From the NCBI GenBank assembly GCA_036897485.1, contig JAYMTF010000185.1:1-46996 (forward strand): DNA of 46,996 nt, written 5' to 3'. The position numbers and the translations under genes are program-made. This document shows positions 24,555-36,500 of this stretch, in pieces. The notes under the pieces are model-generated. The model did no database searches. It saw nothing but the letters and a program-made list of their open reading frames with translations, and had not been told where the DNA came from. Origin of the DNA: Pelargonium nanum (Eukaryota > Streptophyta > Magnoliopsida > Geraniales > Geraniaceae). Numbering within the stretch: position 1 is the first letter of the stretch; the number at the start of each line of letters is the position of its first letter.

Positions 24555-27500
24555 ATGTCCATCTTGCCCACACCGACTCAAGGATCTACATCGTCTTCTT
24601 CAACTCCAGCTCTCTGCCTAAACCCTAATTCCGATCATGGACACCTCCTTCTCCCACCTTCACCTCTCCCTCAATCACCAACCTCTCACTCCCAATCCCT
24701 CCAATTCGTCCCCTCGTCTCTCGTTCCTGTGCCCAATCAACCTTCAGGTGATTTTTTTTCCTTCTCTTTCTCTTTGTTTCGATTTTTAGGAAGCATCAGT
24801 TCCGATTTTTTGTTCAATTTATTATTTGGGCGATTATTGGACGAACAAACCCTAGAATCTAGTTTGGGATGGTGCCATCTTGAGAGACAGAGATAAACGA
24901 TCAAGAGTATTTTATGTTGTGTCTTACAGTTAATTTTGTTTATTTTCTAATATTTGAATGTTGTATTTTACTTGTAGCTTGGACCATTATATTTGGCTCA
25001 CATGAGCATTGTTTCAGTTTTTGTTTATTATTTTATATTATATAATGGTTTTCTTAGAGATCAAAATTATTGAGGGATATAGGACTGTGATCGGTCATAG
25101 TGTTTTGAGCTCCTGATGAGTGTTTATTTTATTTTATTTTTTGAAGCAGATTTTATTGAGTGTGGAAGGCTTTGTGTTTAATTAACTGTGCTTGACAGGT
25201 TCAGTGGCTCAAGCTGCAGAAGGTTCTGGTCGATCTTCCAAAGAGGTAAATGTTTGTTTTTGGTGTATTCTGAAAGAAAAAGTTGCACACTGTTGAATGA
25301 GTTTAAATTTTGTTATCTTGTATTTTGTAACCTTTGTTCAGGTGACTGAAGTAGGGACACCAAATGGTGGTAAGAAAACTTCATCTCGTCAGAACTTTGA
25401 CACACAGTACCATCACTCAGGTGGTCATAGGGTTGGATCTTCCCAGGCCAGAGGTAAAATGCCAGGAGCCAGTGTTTCACCCCGAGGTCAACAAACTTCT
25501 GGGCCGATTAGTTCTCAAGGGAGTAGTGCACACTCAGCAGGAAGAAAGGGTCAGGTGACGAGTGGTAACCACTTGCTAAATTTCCAGTATGATCCTATTA
25601 CTCGTTCACAACCAAGGTTCAGGGCTCCTCCTCCTAGAAGGCAACATAAAAGAAAGCCTTACAACAAGGATCTATTTCTTCAAGCAAATTACAAGTTTGT
25701 TGTGTTAGATTCCGGAAACTATGCTCCTGAATCATTGGACCCAGATAAAATGTTGCGATGGGAAGACATTGTTTGTGTGAGGTATTCCACCCCACTTCCA
25801 GTGCAGTGTCCAATTTGTTTGGAGTACCCTCTATGTCCACAGATAACCTCATGTGGACATATCTTTTGTTTCCCATGTATTCTGCAGTATTTGTTAATGG
25901 GTGAGGAGGATCATAAAGGTGACAGCTGGAAGAGGTGCCCATTGTGTTTTCTGATGATATCTCCAAAGGATTTATACACCCTCTATATTGAGAATGTTAA
26001 GCAGTACTGCATCAGTGATACTATAGAGTTCATGCTTCTAACTCGGCCGAAAGATTCTTATGCTCCATCTATGAAAAATAAACAAGAGGACAACACTAAC
26101 TGTTCTAATGATAACATCTATGATGCCTTTTCTAAGTTTACATTTACATCAGATGTGGATCTTTCAGTTCGAAAAGCAATATCAGATTTAGATGGTTGGC
26201 TAGTCAGAGCAGATTCTGGGCTTGTTGACGACCTAGAGAAGCTTCCATATGTTTGTGCTGCAATGGAACACCTAGAACAGAGGAAGAAGTATTGGAATGC
26301 TCACCGGATTGGTGGCAGCAGTAGGTCTTGTGAGTATACTGATGGTCTCGGGGGATCTCATGTAACTTCATCAGCTGCAAATGCCACTACTGGTAATGAA
26401 GCGCAGTATCATGGGAAAGTAACACTATCTTGTAGTATTGATGAGCAAAGTGAGCGGTTGGGTGGATTAAAATTGAGTAAGTCATGTGGAAAGACTACTT
26501 TGGATCAAGATGCCCATGTGGGTGAATTATTTGAATTCCAGGACTCATCTTCTCCTTGTGGTGAAAGCAAGAATTTGGATGAGGACTCAAATGGATATAG
26601 AGATATGAAGGATAAGGATTCCTACAACTTCTACCAGGTGATCAATCCATTCCTGAGACAGTAGTTTAATTTCAATCCCATTCTTTCGCACTCATGTTTT
26701 CTTTTCTACATAGTTACCAAGTGTACATTGCTTTTTATTGTTATATTTTATTAGCAAGCGTACAAACATCGAGACTCGAAATTGAGACCTCGAGGGAACA
26801 AGTGAAATCAACCACTTGCCCTGCTTAGTGCTTGTACCAAGTGTACATTGCTATGAATTATAGAGTTAGGTGCTGGATCTTATGTTGAATTTTATTTTAT
26901 TGGTGTGAATAACTTGTGATAATTTGTACAAGAGAGACTCCTTTATATAGGAGATTAAGAATAGATATAGGAAATAAGCTAGACTAGGAAAATAAACTAA
27001 ACTTTCCTAAATACAATATATTCCTAATTTCACTAACATCTTTCCTAATTCTACTGAACTTAGAATTGAATTTTCACAAATTTCAATCCCATTCTTTCGT
27101 ACTCATGCTTTCTTTTCTACATAGTTACTAAGTGTACATTGCTATGAATTATGGAGTTAGGTGCTGGATTGTATGTTAGTCTGAAATTTGCAAATTTTGT
27201 TCTCACGAATTTCATCTTGCCAAATCATTTTTGGCGAAGTGGCATTTGAAGCTCTTCCCCATAGATTTGCATTGACTTCTTACTTGGAAGCTATATGTAT
27301 ATATATTTGTGATTTCCTCCTGCTCTTCCTTGTAAAATGGTGAAATTTAAAGTTGGAGCATATAGTCATCCTTTGTTAATGTGTCTATTTCAGGCAGTTG
27401 ATGGTCAGCACACGATTCTTCATCCTCTAAACATGAAGTGCCTTCTTCACCATTATGGCAGTTATGATAACCTTCCATACAGGTCAGTCTTGAAATTAGC

Positions 27501-29633
27501 TAAAATTCTTATAAAGTTGGTAGAAGTAAATCTCAAAAAGAACAGAAGGGATATATACATGAAAATATCAGGGGAAATAGAGGAGAGGAGCACTTTCTCA
27601 AGGCAAAAGGTTCCCTTGCATTTGCAAGCAGAGGTCTTTCAGTTGTTAGCTACTTAGCTCAGCTGATTGAGATTCTTAGCGTGTATCTATGTTACTACAG
27701 CTGTTCTGCATCCTTTACATGGCTGAGCCATTAGATCATCTTTTGTAGGAGTGGAAAAGAAGTTCTGCAATTAAATTACACATTCTTGTCCTTTTCACAT
27801 GCTTCATTTGACATGCCTGTTTGTAAGAGGATAGTGATGTTCATGAATTGATAGAATGGATTTGAACTGTACTGCCAAATTATGTTTAAGTTGCTAATGC
27901 GGTTTTGAGCATTGTAAAATGGTTGAAGAATATCAATATTATGTCTTGGTTTTTGTATATTTTTAAATTAACTAGTGTTTACTAATTGTAGGATAAGTGG
28001 ACGAATTTTACAGTTGGAGACGGTGACTCAGTCAGAAGCCATGAGGAGGCGCTATCGTTACTTAAGTCATTTTTCTTTAACAACTACATTTCAGGTGCCT
28101 TTTTACTATATGCATTTCTATGTTATATATGGTTTACTTGCTGTTTTCCAGCTTCCTTATTGTTTGTTGTTTCAGCTTTGTGAAATCGAATTGAATGAGA
28201 TGCTGCCTTCTGAGGCATTGCTTCCATTTATGGATGAAATTAAGAAGCGTGAAAAGCAGCGGAAGCTACTTGCAAAAAAGGTATGCTTCTGATGTATAAT
28301 GATCTAATGGTCTTTTGACACTATAAAGCTATGATAGGTAAAAATAAATTAGAAGTCATAGTCCTGGCATGTGCTATATATTTGAAGGCTAAATGTGGCT
28401 TGCCGTCACAAGCTAGGTTGATTGGTGGTTGGGGATGGATTTTTGTTGCTCGTTTATTGTTTGAGAGAGCGAGCTGGTATGTGTTCCTCCATGTACATTG
28501 CAGTTTAGGAAGTGAAGTGAAGAAAAAAGTGGCTGATCTTTGTTTGCAGTTTTGATCACAATGTTGGTTTTGTTGCACTTTATTTATTTTTAAACATCTG
28601 CCCATGCTGTCCATGCTTTATAATATTATATGCTACTCTTACGTCTACTAGGAACGAAAGGAGAAAATCAAGGCAGAAGCTGCCAATTCACAATCTGTGC
28701 CCATATTATCCAGTTTTGGACAGTCCTCTCGTGGTGACTCCCCTGCATTCTCCATGGATGATTTTGGAGGTAATAATTTGATCTGTCTGGATGTTTGTTA
28801 GAGTATCTAATTATCTGTAATGAGAATAACTTCGAGGGTGATTTGTGATATTACAAAAACAAAAATAATACATAGTGAAGGTCTTGTGTGAAATTTGAAT
28901 TACAAATTATATTTTCTTGAATGAATATATCATGAAGTTTATTCTCTGTCATACATGTGGGAAGGTTTCTTGCAGCAGATTAAGAACTTGTACTGCATGG
29001 AACATTTTCTTATTTGAGTTGGTTTTCTCTTGGAAAAACGAAATACATCTTAAATTTTAGGACGACGGTGATGATTCTGTCATGTTATTGATTTTCTCTT
29101 CCACTAAAAACCAACGAGCATGTATGTTCATTTATGCACAAATATTAATCTTCATTTTCATATGTTTAGCTTTGGGAAATGCTACGGTGGCATCAACAAG
29201 CCCTCCAATTGTAGGGGAGAGGAAACTATTCTCAAGTGTTACAAAGCTTGGTTTTGCTGCTGCGCACGATTCTCCTGCCTTGAAAATTGAGGAAGCTAGT
29301 TATCTGCAGGGCAATGGAGTGGCAAGTGAATCTACAAGTTTAACTGGTATTATTCATTTTATTCTTATTGTTCTGTGTGTATATCAGTATATGTAATCAC
29401 ATTGACTGCGGAATGGATTATATCTTTCCCAAACTTGTTCTCATTTCTGTTTACTGGACTTACGTTTTCTGTTAGGTGGTTCGAGAAATACAGGCACAAT
29501 GTCATTTGCCAATATAATATCGAGGGAAAAATCTGCTGAAAATTTGAATCCACCCAAGATGAATGAGATCGGGAAGAAGGGAAAGAAACCAAGTCGAGTG
29601 CTCTTGTCAACTGCGGGTGGCAGGCGCTATTGA
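24555..29633 (+). CDS. RING-finger protein, RNF10-like E3 ligase
   Basis: Encodes a 761-residue protein similar to Arabidopsis At3g26730 and animal RNF10, an E3 ubiquitin ligase acting on 40S ribosomal proteins in mammals; the plant substrate is unknown. Exons: 24555-24747, 25199-25245, 25342-26637, 27394-27482, 27992-28094, 28176-28280, 28652-28769, 29170-29346, 29476-29633. A C3HC4 RING lies at about residues 236-282, with CPICL, CGHIFC and CPLC. It is preceded by a basic region ([16 protein letters not shown]) and followed by the conserved [12 protein letters not shown] block. The C-terminal part has a Lys/Glu-rich helix ([15 protein letters not shown]) and a basic tail. The start at 24555 (MSILPTP) is chosen over an in-frame ATG 66 bp upstream because the upstream residues look like leader sequence. 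Intron 3 is swollen by SINE and LTR insertions. Confidence 0.9.
26733..26834 (-). mobile_element. Short SINE in intron 3 of the RING gene, 18-bp target duplication
   Basis: A 102-bp segment is flanked by perfect 18-mers, TACCAAGTGTACATTGCT, at 26715-26732 and 26835-26852. On the minus strand it carries an A-box-like GGCAAGTGGTTGA and a B-box-like TTCGAGTC (26773-26780), and ends in an A-rich tail (the T-rich sequence from 26733). The order, spacing and duplication are those of a tRNA-derived SINE. Confidence 0.75.
26883..27078. mobile_element. Solo-LTR-like segment in intron 3 of the RING gene
   Basis: A 196-bp segment starts TGTTGAAT and ends TTTTCACA, with the TG...CA ends of an LTR. Its central and right parts align by eye with the antisense LTR at 15724-15923; both contain the blocks TAGACTAGGAAA, TTTCCTAATTCTA and ACTTAGAATTG. 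No 5-bp target duplication is visible because the flanks are themselves duplicated sequence. Confidence 0.5.
27079..27183 (+). repeat. Second copy of a duplicated intron segment
   Basis: The segment starting AATTTCAATCCCATTC (about 27079-27183) repeats, with a few substitutions, the segment starting at about 26668. The first copy is interrupted by the SINE at 26733-26834, plus one target copy, and resumes to about 26882. The LTR-like unit lies exactly between the two copies. The second copy lacks the SINE. Confidence 0.75.
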
Positions 29634-30213
29634 AAAACTGCTGCATGCAACTTGACATGTTTTTTTTTTAAATTCAATAATACTCTCCTTTGAATCAAAG
29701 ACTATCTAAGACATATTGTACATGGTATGGAACAAAGGAATTACTTTTGATGTTCCTAGAATAAACTCAAGCACCCTTTCAGATAAATTTTAATATTTTC
29801 CTAACTCATTTTGTTTTGTATCTGGTAATATCTTCTAAAGCATTTATAGTTAATGGTATTGTCACTGTTTGACCCAAAGCATTTGGAAGGGAAGTGAAAA
29901 AGTGAAAATAAATTGTATGTACTTGTAATTTGTATATTGAAATTTAGAATTAGAAACCAAAGAAATGTCATATTTACACATGAAAAGCTGCATTCTTTTT
30001 TACTAGCTCAAATCAAAATTTGCTCACTTCACGCTCACAGGGTATTTTCCAAAACCACTATCTAAAGAGCTTCCTGCTTTCAGGTCTATCAGTTTTATGT
30101 AATAGTAACTATTGCCCATAAAAGAACTGGAGAAACATTCACATCTAAGTTCCCTAACCTCACACCCAATTGATGAAAAGTGAAAACATCTTTAATTGTA
30201 ATACTGAAAGTTG

Positions 30214-31359
30214 CTATAACACCCTGAGATTGGGAGGTAATGCTTCAGGGTTTAGGTGCCAAGAGTTTTTTCTTCTGCTACTCTCATCTCCTGGATCACT
30301 GATTGTTGCTATCTGGTGAGAGAAACAAAGCATTTCTGTACTTGGAACAGCCCGAACCAACCTGAATCCATCAGCAACTTGCCTGTGAAAGAAACTTGCT
30401 CGACTTGGGACCTCTGTTAAGCTAGCTACTTTCAACCCGGGTTCTTCAAAGTCTGTGATAATCTCCACAACCTGGTATTGACAGTCAGTGAAGTCAGATT
30501 GCTTCCACTTGTTATTCCACTTCTTGTACATAGCCCATACCTCACCGTTCTTTGGATATATTCTGTACAACTTACTCGTGCTCTGCTCGTAATTTACAGA
30601 ATGGGCAAAACGACACATTCCCAAGTTGAGGATTGTTTTCCCAGCTCTAAAGGATCCACAAGCAACTGGAAGATTCTCTTCAACCATAGGATAAGGCTCC
30701 AAGGATGTTGCACAAACTTTATTTTCAGAAACTACATTGTTAACCACTACATACCGCCGAGGCATGTAATCAGGAGCATCATAAACAGCCCATATGTGAC
30801 CCGGAACAAAATATTCCTCTGACCACTTCTGTTGGATAAATTTCCCACTCATCGCATTTTTTTGGAGTGCAGCAACTTTGTTTCCCTTGTGAGCCATAAG
30901 TGTTTTTGGTGAATTTACTAATCCATAAGATTCAAATCTTGCCTTCCTCTTCATATTGAACAGCAAGCGTGTATCTGGGTTTGAAAGCACTGAAAATGCT
31001 TCCTGGACAATTTTCATAGCAGATGCAGCACCGGGGTAGCTTTGCCTTATAATGGGTTCTAAAAGGGTACTTGACTTATAATACTGTGCTTGTATGTCAT
31101 TTTTATCTGCTGCTGGTGTAAGCTGAAGAACCCAGTACCAGTCAGTCTCGCAATCCAAGGATAAGCTGGCTGAATGTAGTGTGTCACAAACAGTGATCAT
31201 AGCATCAATGTGATCAAGAGCTGGAAAAGAATCACGCACACTGAGTAACTTGGCTCGGGCACCCACATAATCATCGTCTGCAATCATTTCTTTTGCTATC
31301 TCAATTTCCCGGATAGCTTGAGCCTCACTCTGCACCTTAATGTCATCCATCACTCCCAT
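30214..31359 (-). CDS. J-like protein with DUF3444 domain, HPD motif absent
   Basis: An intronless 381-residue coding region. The N-terminal helix-rich segment (about 12-66) and the J-like region starting TDWYWVLQL (about 72-135) match plant DnaJ-DUF3444 proteins, as does the long C-terminal DUF3444 module (about 175-375, starting FIQQKWSEEYFVPGHIWAVYD and containing GEVWAMYKKW). The HPD tripeptide that activates Hsp70 would fall near residues 101-103, where the sequence reads LLEPIIRQ. It should therefore not stimulate Hsp70 in the usual way. The in vivo role of DUF3444 proteins is poorly known; a nuclear location is often predicted. The ATG at 31359 lies 3 bp after a good splice acceptor, which implies a leader intron. 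Confidence 0.88.
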   Translation of the reverse strand: MGVMDDIKVQSEAQAIREIEIAKEMIADDDYVGARAKLLSVRDSFPALDHIDAMITVCDTLHSASLSLDCETDWYWVLQLTPAADKNDIQAQYYKSSTLLEPIIRQSYPGAASAMKIVQEAFSVLSNPDTRLLFNMKRKARFESYGLVNSPKTLMAHKGNKVAALQKNAMSGKFIQQKWSEEYFVPGHIWAVYDAPDYMPRRYVVVNNVVSENKVCATSLEPYPMVEENLPVACGSFRAGKTILNLGMCRFAHSVNYEQSTSKLYRIYPKNGEVWAMYKKWNNKWKQSDFTDCQYQVVEIITDFEEPGLKVASLTEVPSRASFFHRQVADGFRLVRAVPSTEMLCFSHQIATISDPGDESSRRKNSWHLNPEALPPNLRVL

Positions 31360-31362
31360 AAC

Positions 31363-32435
31363 CTACGCAATGCAAATCAAGGTTCCTCAAACTCAAAATA
31401 AATTGAGACTGCATAGTTTTCACAACCTAAGTACAAAAATCAAATGATTACCCAAGATGATCCCCTCAATGATTCAAGCATCACTTTACTCTTATTGAGA
31501 TCGTGTGTTTGGATCCTATTGGTCGATGCGATTGGCAGTGGTTATAGGAAATGGGAATCACCCCTTTTGTGATGCTCGTGGACCCGTTGGGCCTCCGTTT
31601 TAGACCACAACAACAAGCAAACCATTTCCCAAACTATATTGGGGTCGGGCTACATGAATCTTTTATAAATTCTTCGGGATCTTATTTTCATAGTATCCTT
31701 CACCCTATCCTATTTAATGTTATATTCTATGTTAAGCAAGAGCTATCGTGTTTTTCTTCACTACTTTTCATGTTAACTTAAGCATGCCCTCGCTCCTTTC
31801 AGTTTTTTTCTAACTAAATTCTCTCTCCTTTGCTTACGGGGTCACTAATCTCCTTACGGCGCCTAACATGTACCAATCATCTTAGGCTATTTTCTCATGT
31901 CTTATGAAGAACAATTCAGCAAGATCAGCTGCATTACAAACGTCTCTGAACAGACAAATATTCAAACTCATTGCATACAATGATACAAACAATCCGAACG
32001 AACATTTAAAACCACAATATAATATACATTTTTTTTTTTTGAGAAATATAATATACATTTGAGCATGAATGATAGAGCGTAAACACACAGGGAATAGTGT
32101 TTTGAATGAACCAGCATTGTGCAACCAATTAAACATGCTAATCAAATTAATGAAAAATGAAATCAGTTGCATGAACACAGTGACTAGAAAAATGAACTAA
32201 CTGCAATATGTTTGGATCTTGGGAAAACTTTAAGATGAAGAAAGCATTAATTAGGAAGTTAAGTTTACCATCCTCTTGATGGTTAAAAAACTAACTAAGC
32301 ATCATTTTCCTGCCAGTTTTTCCTCCATTTTCCTTTACTTTCCCAAGATCCAAACACAGGGTAAATGATAACATGACATAATATGAGCCAAAGTAACAAA
32401 AGTGATTGGACAGTGAAAATAAAAGAGGCTCTGAC
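31363..32435 (-). other. Probable 5' UTR intron of the J-like gene
   Basis: On the minus strand a donor GAG|GTCAGA ends at 32436 and an acceptor TTGCGTAG ends at 31363, leaving only GTT before the ATG. This removes 1073 bp of non-coding, insertion-bearing sequence. A TATA-like CTATACA on the same strand at about 32522-32528 lies a short distance upstream of the proposed leader exon. Inferred from splice signals only. Confidence 0.5.
31603..31905 (-). mobile_element. 3' end of an RTE-type LINE or TS-type SINE
   Basis: On the minus strand this region ends with a GATTCATGTAGCC...CCCAA...TTTGGGAAATGG motif followed by TTGTTGTTG-like sequence. This motif is widespread in plant genomes at the 3' ends of RTE LINEs and TS SINEs. 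The more distal part (around 31850-31880) contains GTTAGGCGCCG, resembling the coding end of plant RTE elements, but with stops. It is a decayed fragment; its boundaries are approximate. Confidence 0.5.
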
Positions 32436-32601
32436 CTCTGATTCTGAGGAGGCTCTGTTGTTGTTAAATTTGAACAATGCAAAGGCAATGAAAGAAAACC
32501 AGAAACCCTAAGAAGCTTTGTGTATAGAGTGGGTAGTGATTACTGTACCCGGCTTGGGAGAGAAGGAGAAGCATGACAAGCATTTTCTTCACTGGTTGAG
32601 T

Positions 32602-32611
32602 GCCACGTGGC
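32602..32611. promoter_or_regulatory. Palindromic G-box upstream of the J-like gene
   Basis: GCCACGTGGC is a perfect 10-bp palindrome containing the CACGTG core bound by plant bZIP and bHLH factors. It lies about 75-90 bp upstream of the TATA-like sequence proposed for the minus-strand J-like gene. Position supports a role, but binding is not shown by the sequence. Confidence 0.5.
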
Positions 32612-32659
32612 CTGCCTGACAACTGATTCTCATCTTTTGAGAAAGATTTCACATTGGTA

Positions 32660-33494
32660 ATTCAAGACATTGTTTTCCAAAAACCGGGTCATACATGGGT
32701 CTCCTTTAATCTAAATATCTAATTTCATTTGAACGGTCAAGGTTCTTCTAAATATCACATGCATCACACATGTATGAACTAAAACATAAGTTGGTCATTT
32801 CCGTGTCCTAAATTCAAATTTGAATTCAAGTATTCCTTAATGTACATTTTTTTTTTTGCATTTAACAGATCGTTGCATCGAAATTTATTCTAAAATAACT
32901 CAATTCAAATTGAATATGACAATTTTGTATATAATATATTGATGTTTGTCGCTACCAATTTTTGCAACCATTGTATGTGCATCTCTTTTCAGGTATATTA
33001 GAAATGAAGACAATCTGGACTCTAGCTATATATATGTTTTCTTTATGATTTTTTGTTTTTGATATGTACCTACTTTATAATGCAATTTCGGTTTATTCCA
33101 AAAAAATCATTTTTATTTTTATCATAGCTCACTTCAACCAAATAATTTTTAGGTTATACCCCGTACAATATCTTATTAAATATTCACTGATACAAAATAA
33201 CATATTCGTTTTTATTATGAAAAAATGAAAATAATCTAGTCAATGTTATGTATTTTCTTTTATATCTATAGTAACAAACAAAAATGATAAACTATACATG
33301 ATAAAAGATGTTATTAACAATTTATGCCTAATTAATTTATTAAAATAAAAAATTATACTTATTTTAAGACAATAATTAGTCTTTAATTAAGCTCAGGAGA
33401 ATATGGTAAGGGAAAACAAGTAGAGTAGTAAGTTCCTCCAGAGGCATATATATTAGACATTAGAGAGTGGTACTATTTTCTCAATGCATGATCA
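32660..33494. other. AT-rich intergenic region
   Basis: Very AT-rich spacer between the divergently transcribed J-like gene and the sialyltransferase-like gene. It should contain the promoter of the latter, but I see no clear TATA box, repeat or open frame worth naming. Confidence 0.5.
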
Positions 33495-33564
33495 GTGATC
33501 CCTGAAAACGACGCTTCATTGAGATCTCTCCGTCGTCGTCGTCTCTGCTCTTCAGTGAACCACC

Positions 33565-36500
33565 ATGAGAGCTCCCAGGTTTTCATTTCTCAGTTCCTAC
33601 AGGCGCCAAACGCTGCTGTATCGGCGTCTGCTCTTCCCTGTTTTATTCTTGTTCTTCGTCGTCACAATTTACATATCCTTTTACTGTACAGGTTTCTTTC
33701 TTTCTTTCTTTCTCCTTCTCTTTTTCTCAATTGGGATAAACCCTAGCCCCACTCGCTCATTTTGATTCATCTTCCATTTGTATCTTCATTGTCAGGTAGT
33801 CCGAAGCCAGTTTCCAACAGAGAAAATATCAAGATTTTGTTGCATTTTCAGTCGGCTGTTCAGCAATGTGTGGTTAGTTTGATTCTTCGCGAAAAGTATT
33901 CAGCCTATTGTGATTTTCTTTTGAAAAAGAATTAGGTTTCGTGGATTTGTGAAGTTGCACTTGTCACACTGCTCTCAGTCAAGGTTCTGGGTGTTTTGTT
34001 TTGTATATTCTTGCAATGTGCTGATCTCAGGATGGAAATGCCTCATTGATGGTGCTATTGCAACTTAGTTTATCCAGGGAATCAAAGATGAACCAAGAAC
34101 CAAGTTAACAACAGTCTTGTTCTTGATTATCTGTATAATTCATGTTGCTCCTCCTAGTCTGTTGATGGTAGCAAGTTTATCTATGATTTATGAAAATGAT
34201 GTTTCTTAAGTACATTCAGAACTACAAAACCTAAGGAAATTCAGTTATCTTTCTTGCATGATCAACTGCAATTCTGTGCTAAGCTTGAAATTGTATGTAG
34301 GCAAACAGGGGTCTTGGACTTACTGCGCACATAATCGATCATTGCAACTTGACTCTTAAGTTTCCTGAAAGCACTGACAGCATTTGGGTTGGACTCTCTC
34401 TCTCTCTTTCTCTCTCTCTGAAGATGATGACTACTATGTATTCTGCTACCAAATTCTAAAAGTGTTTCTCTATGGAATTGCAGTATAATAATCAGTTTAA
34501 GATCTTTGAACCGTTGGAGTATAACTATGATTTGTGCGAGGCAATTCTTTTGTGGGAACAGGTTTGAACTGCACAATGTTCATATTTGTAGTTATCTATC
34601 AATGATACAATATGTACTGATGTCACTAGGAATGCAGAACAGGAACATGACTACAGTGTTGACAAGAGAATATCTCGACACTCGGCCAGATGGGTGGACA
34701 GACTATGCAGCAAAAAGGATTGCACAATTGTATGATTTTTTACAAAATAAAAAAAAAATGACACCTGCCTTTTATCCAATCATTCATAATCTAATTTATT
34801 GTTCTAAATGATTTTGAGTATATCAAGTAAGTATGTTTGCCTTTTTATTGCTTGCAGGGGAGCAAAGAGCTGCTACAATCAAACTCTTTGTGAGGAGTAC
34901 CTCAATTTGCTTTTACCAGCGAAGCCCCCTTTTCACCCAAGACAGTTCCAAAAGTGTGCAGTTGTTGGTAATTCGAGAGATCTTTTGAAAACAAAGTTTG
35001 GGAAAGAAATTGACAGTCATGATGCTGTAATAAGAGAGAATGAAGCTCCCGTAAATCAGGTACAGTAGCATTATGATACCAGTCTTTTGAGTGTGATACA
35101 GCCCTTAATTTTGTAGTATTTTCATCTGTTGCATGGTTTAACCTGATATGGTCGTCAAGTCTATATCTTATGATATTTATCATTTAGGGGTGAAAAACTT
35201 CCTTCTGGGCAAAGATTTGTAATCTACTTATTATGTTGTTTCTCAGTAACACAATTTATGAATATATTCTTGATATTCTATCTTTTTCTTTTTGGAAATA
35301 TTCACTCTGATCATGAAGGAATCACAGCCTTGTTTGCATTTTCTGATAGTCTGAAGTTGCCTTGTATTGTACTGTGTAGAAATATGCCAAGTATGTTGGT
35401 CTGAAGAGAGATTTTCGCCTTGTGGTTCGGGGTGCTGCACGCAACATGATTCCTATTCTCCGCGGATCTAGTAAGTTATAATATGTTTGTATACTCACTC
35501 TGGTTGGACCAAAAAATAAATTTTGAAATACTTATTCTGCACAGATTTATTTTTTGCCATTTTCCTTTCCTTATAGGTTTTATAATTGTTTGGTATTCTT
35601 TATTACTGGTATTGGAAGTCAAGGCGTGCTCTTGTTTTTTGTTGGTAATTACTGAGGCTTTAATTACAAATTTCTGAAGTGACTACATGCCAATTGTCGT
35701 AAGTTTCCTTAGTTTGAATATGCTCTGTTTAATTTATAAGCCATGGTTTTTACTTTTTACCAGAGGAGAGTGCTAACTTTAAATTTAGCTTATTTATTTA
35801 ATTCTGTTTGGTTTTATATTGTTTTTACCAGAGGAGAGATAACTATGAGTTTAGCGTATATATTTAAATCTGTTTGGTTTTATATAGTTTTTACCAGAGG
35901 AGAGCTAGCTTTTGAGTTTAGCGTATATATTAAATCTGTTTGGTTTTATTGTTTCACTAGGAGAAGATAAAAATTGTTGCGGGATTTAGTTTCTTCGGAA
36001 CATAAGTACAAAACACTGATTTATTTATTTTTGGCTATCTTTATCTCATTTATACTATGTTTAAAATGGTCTCCGTAATTTCTGTATTGCCTTCTCAGTA
36101 AAGATGCAGACTGTTATGGTGGATTAAAACACTTTATGATTACTATACAAAGGTTTTGATTGCTTTTTCTGATATGCATATGCCTCTTCAATCAAGATGC
36201 AGAGATGTGGTGGTATCATGACTCAATGACTCGTGGCAGAGTTTCCAATGTGCTACTACTTATACTTTTTCTTTTCCTGCAGATGATGAGGTACTTATAA
36301 TCAAAAGTTTGACCCACAGGGACCTCAATAAAATGATAAAGGTCAGTTCCAGTCTTAGAATTCCATCATATCTGTTTTCATATCTGTAGATAGTCAAGTG
36401 AAAGGAAATCTGAGATTTTAGACATACGATGGCGGACTTAAAACATTGGAGACCTAGTACCCATTATTAAATAAAATTTATGCCTTAGGCAATGCCAGTA

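Noticed and set aside
35743..35970. Repeated-looking small protein in intron 7 of the sialyltransferase-like gene
   Set aside because: The repetition comes from the DNA minisatellite, and there is no reason to think it is translated.
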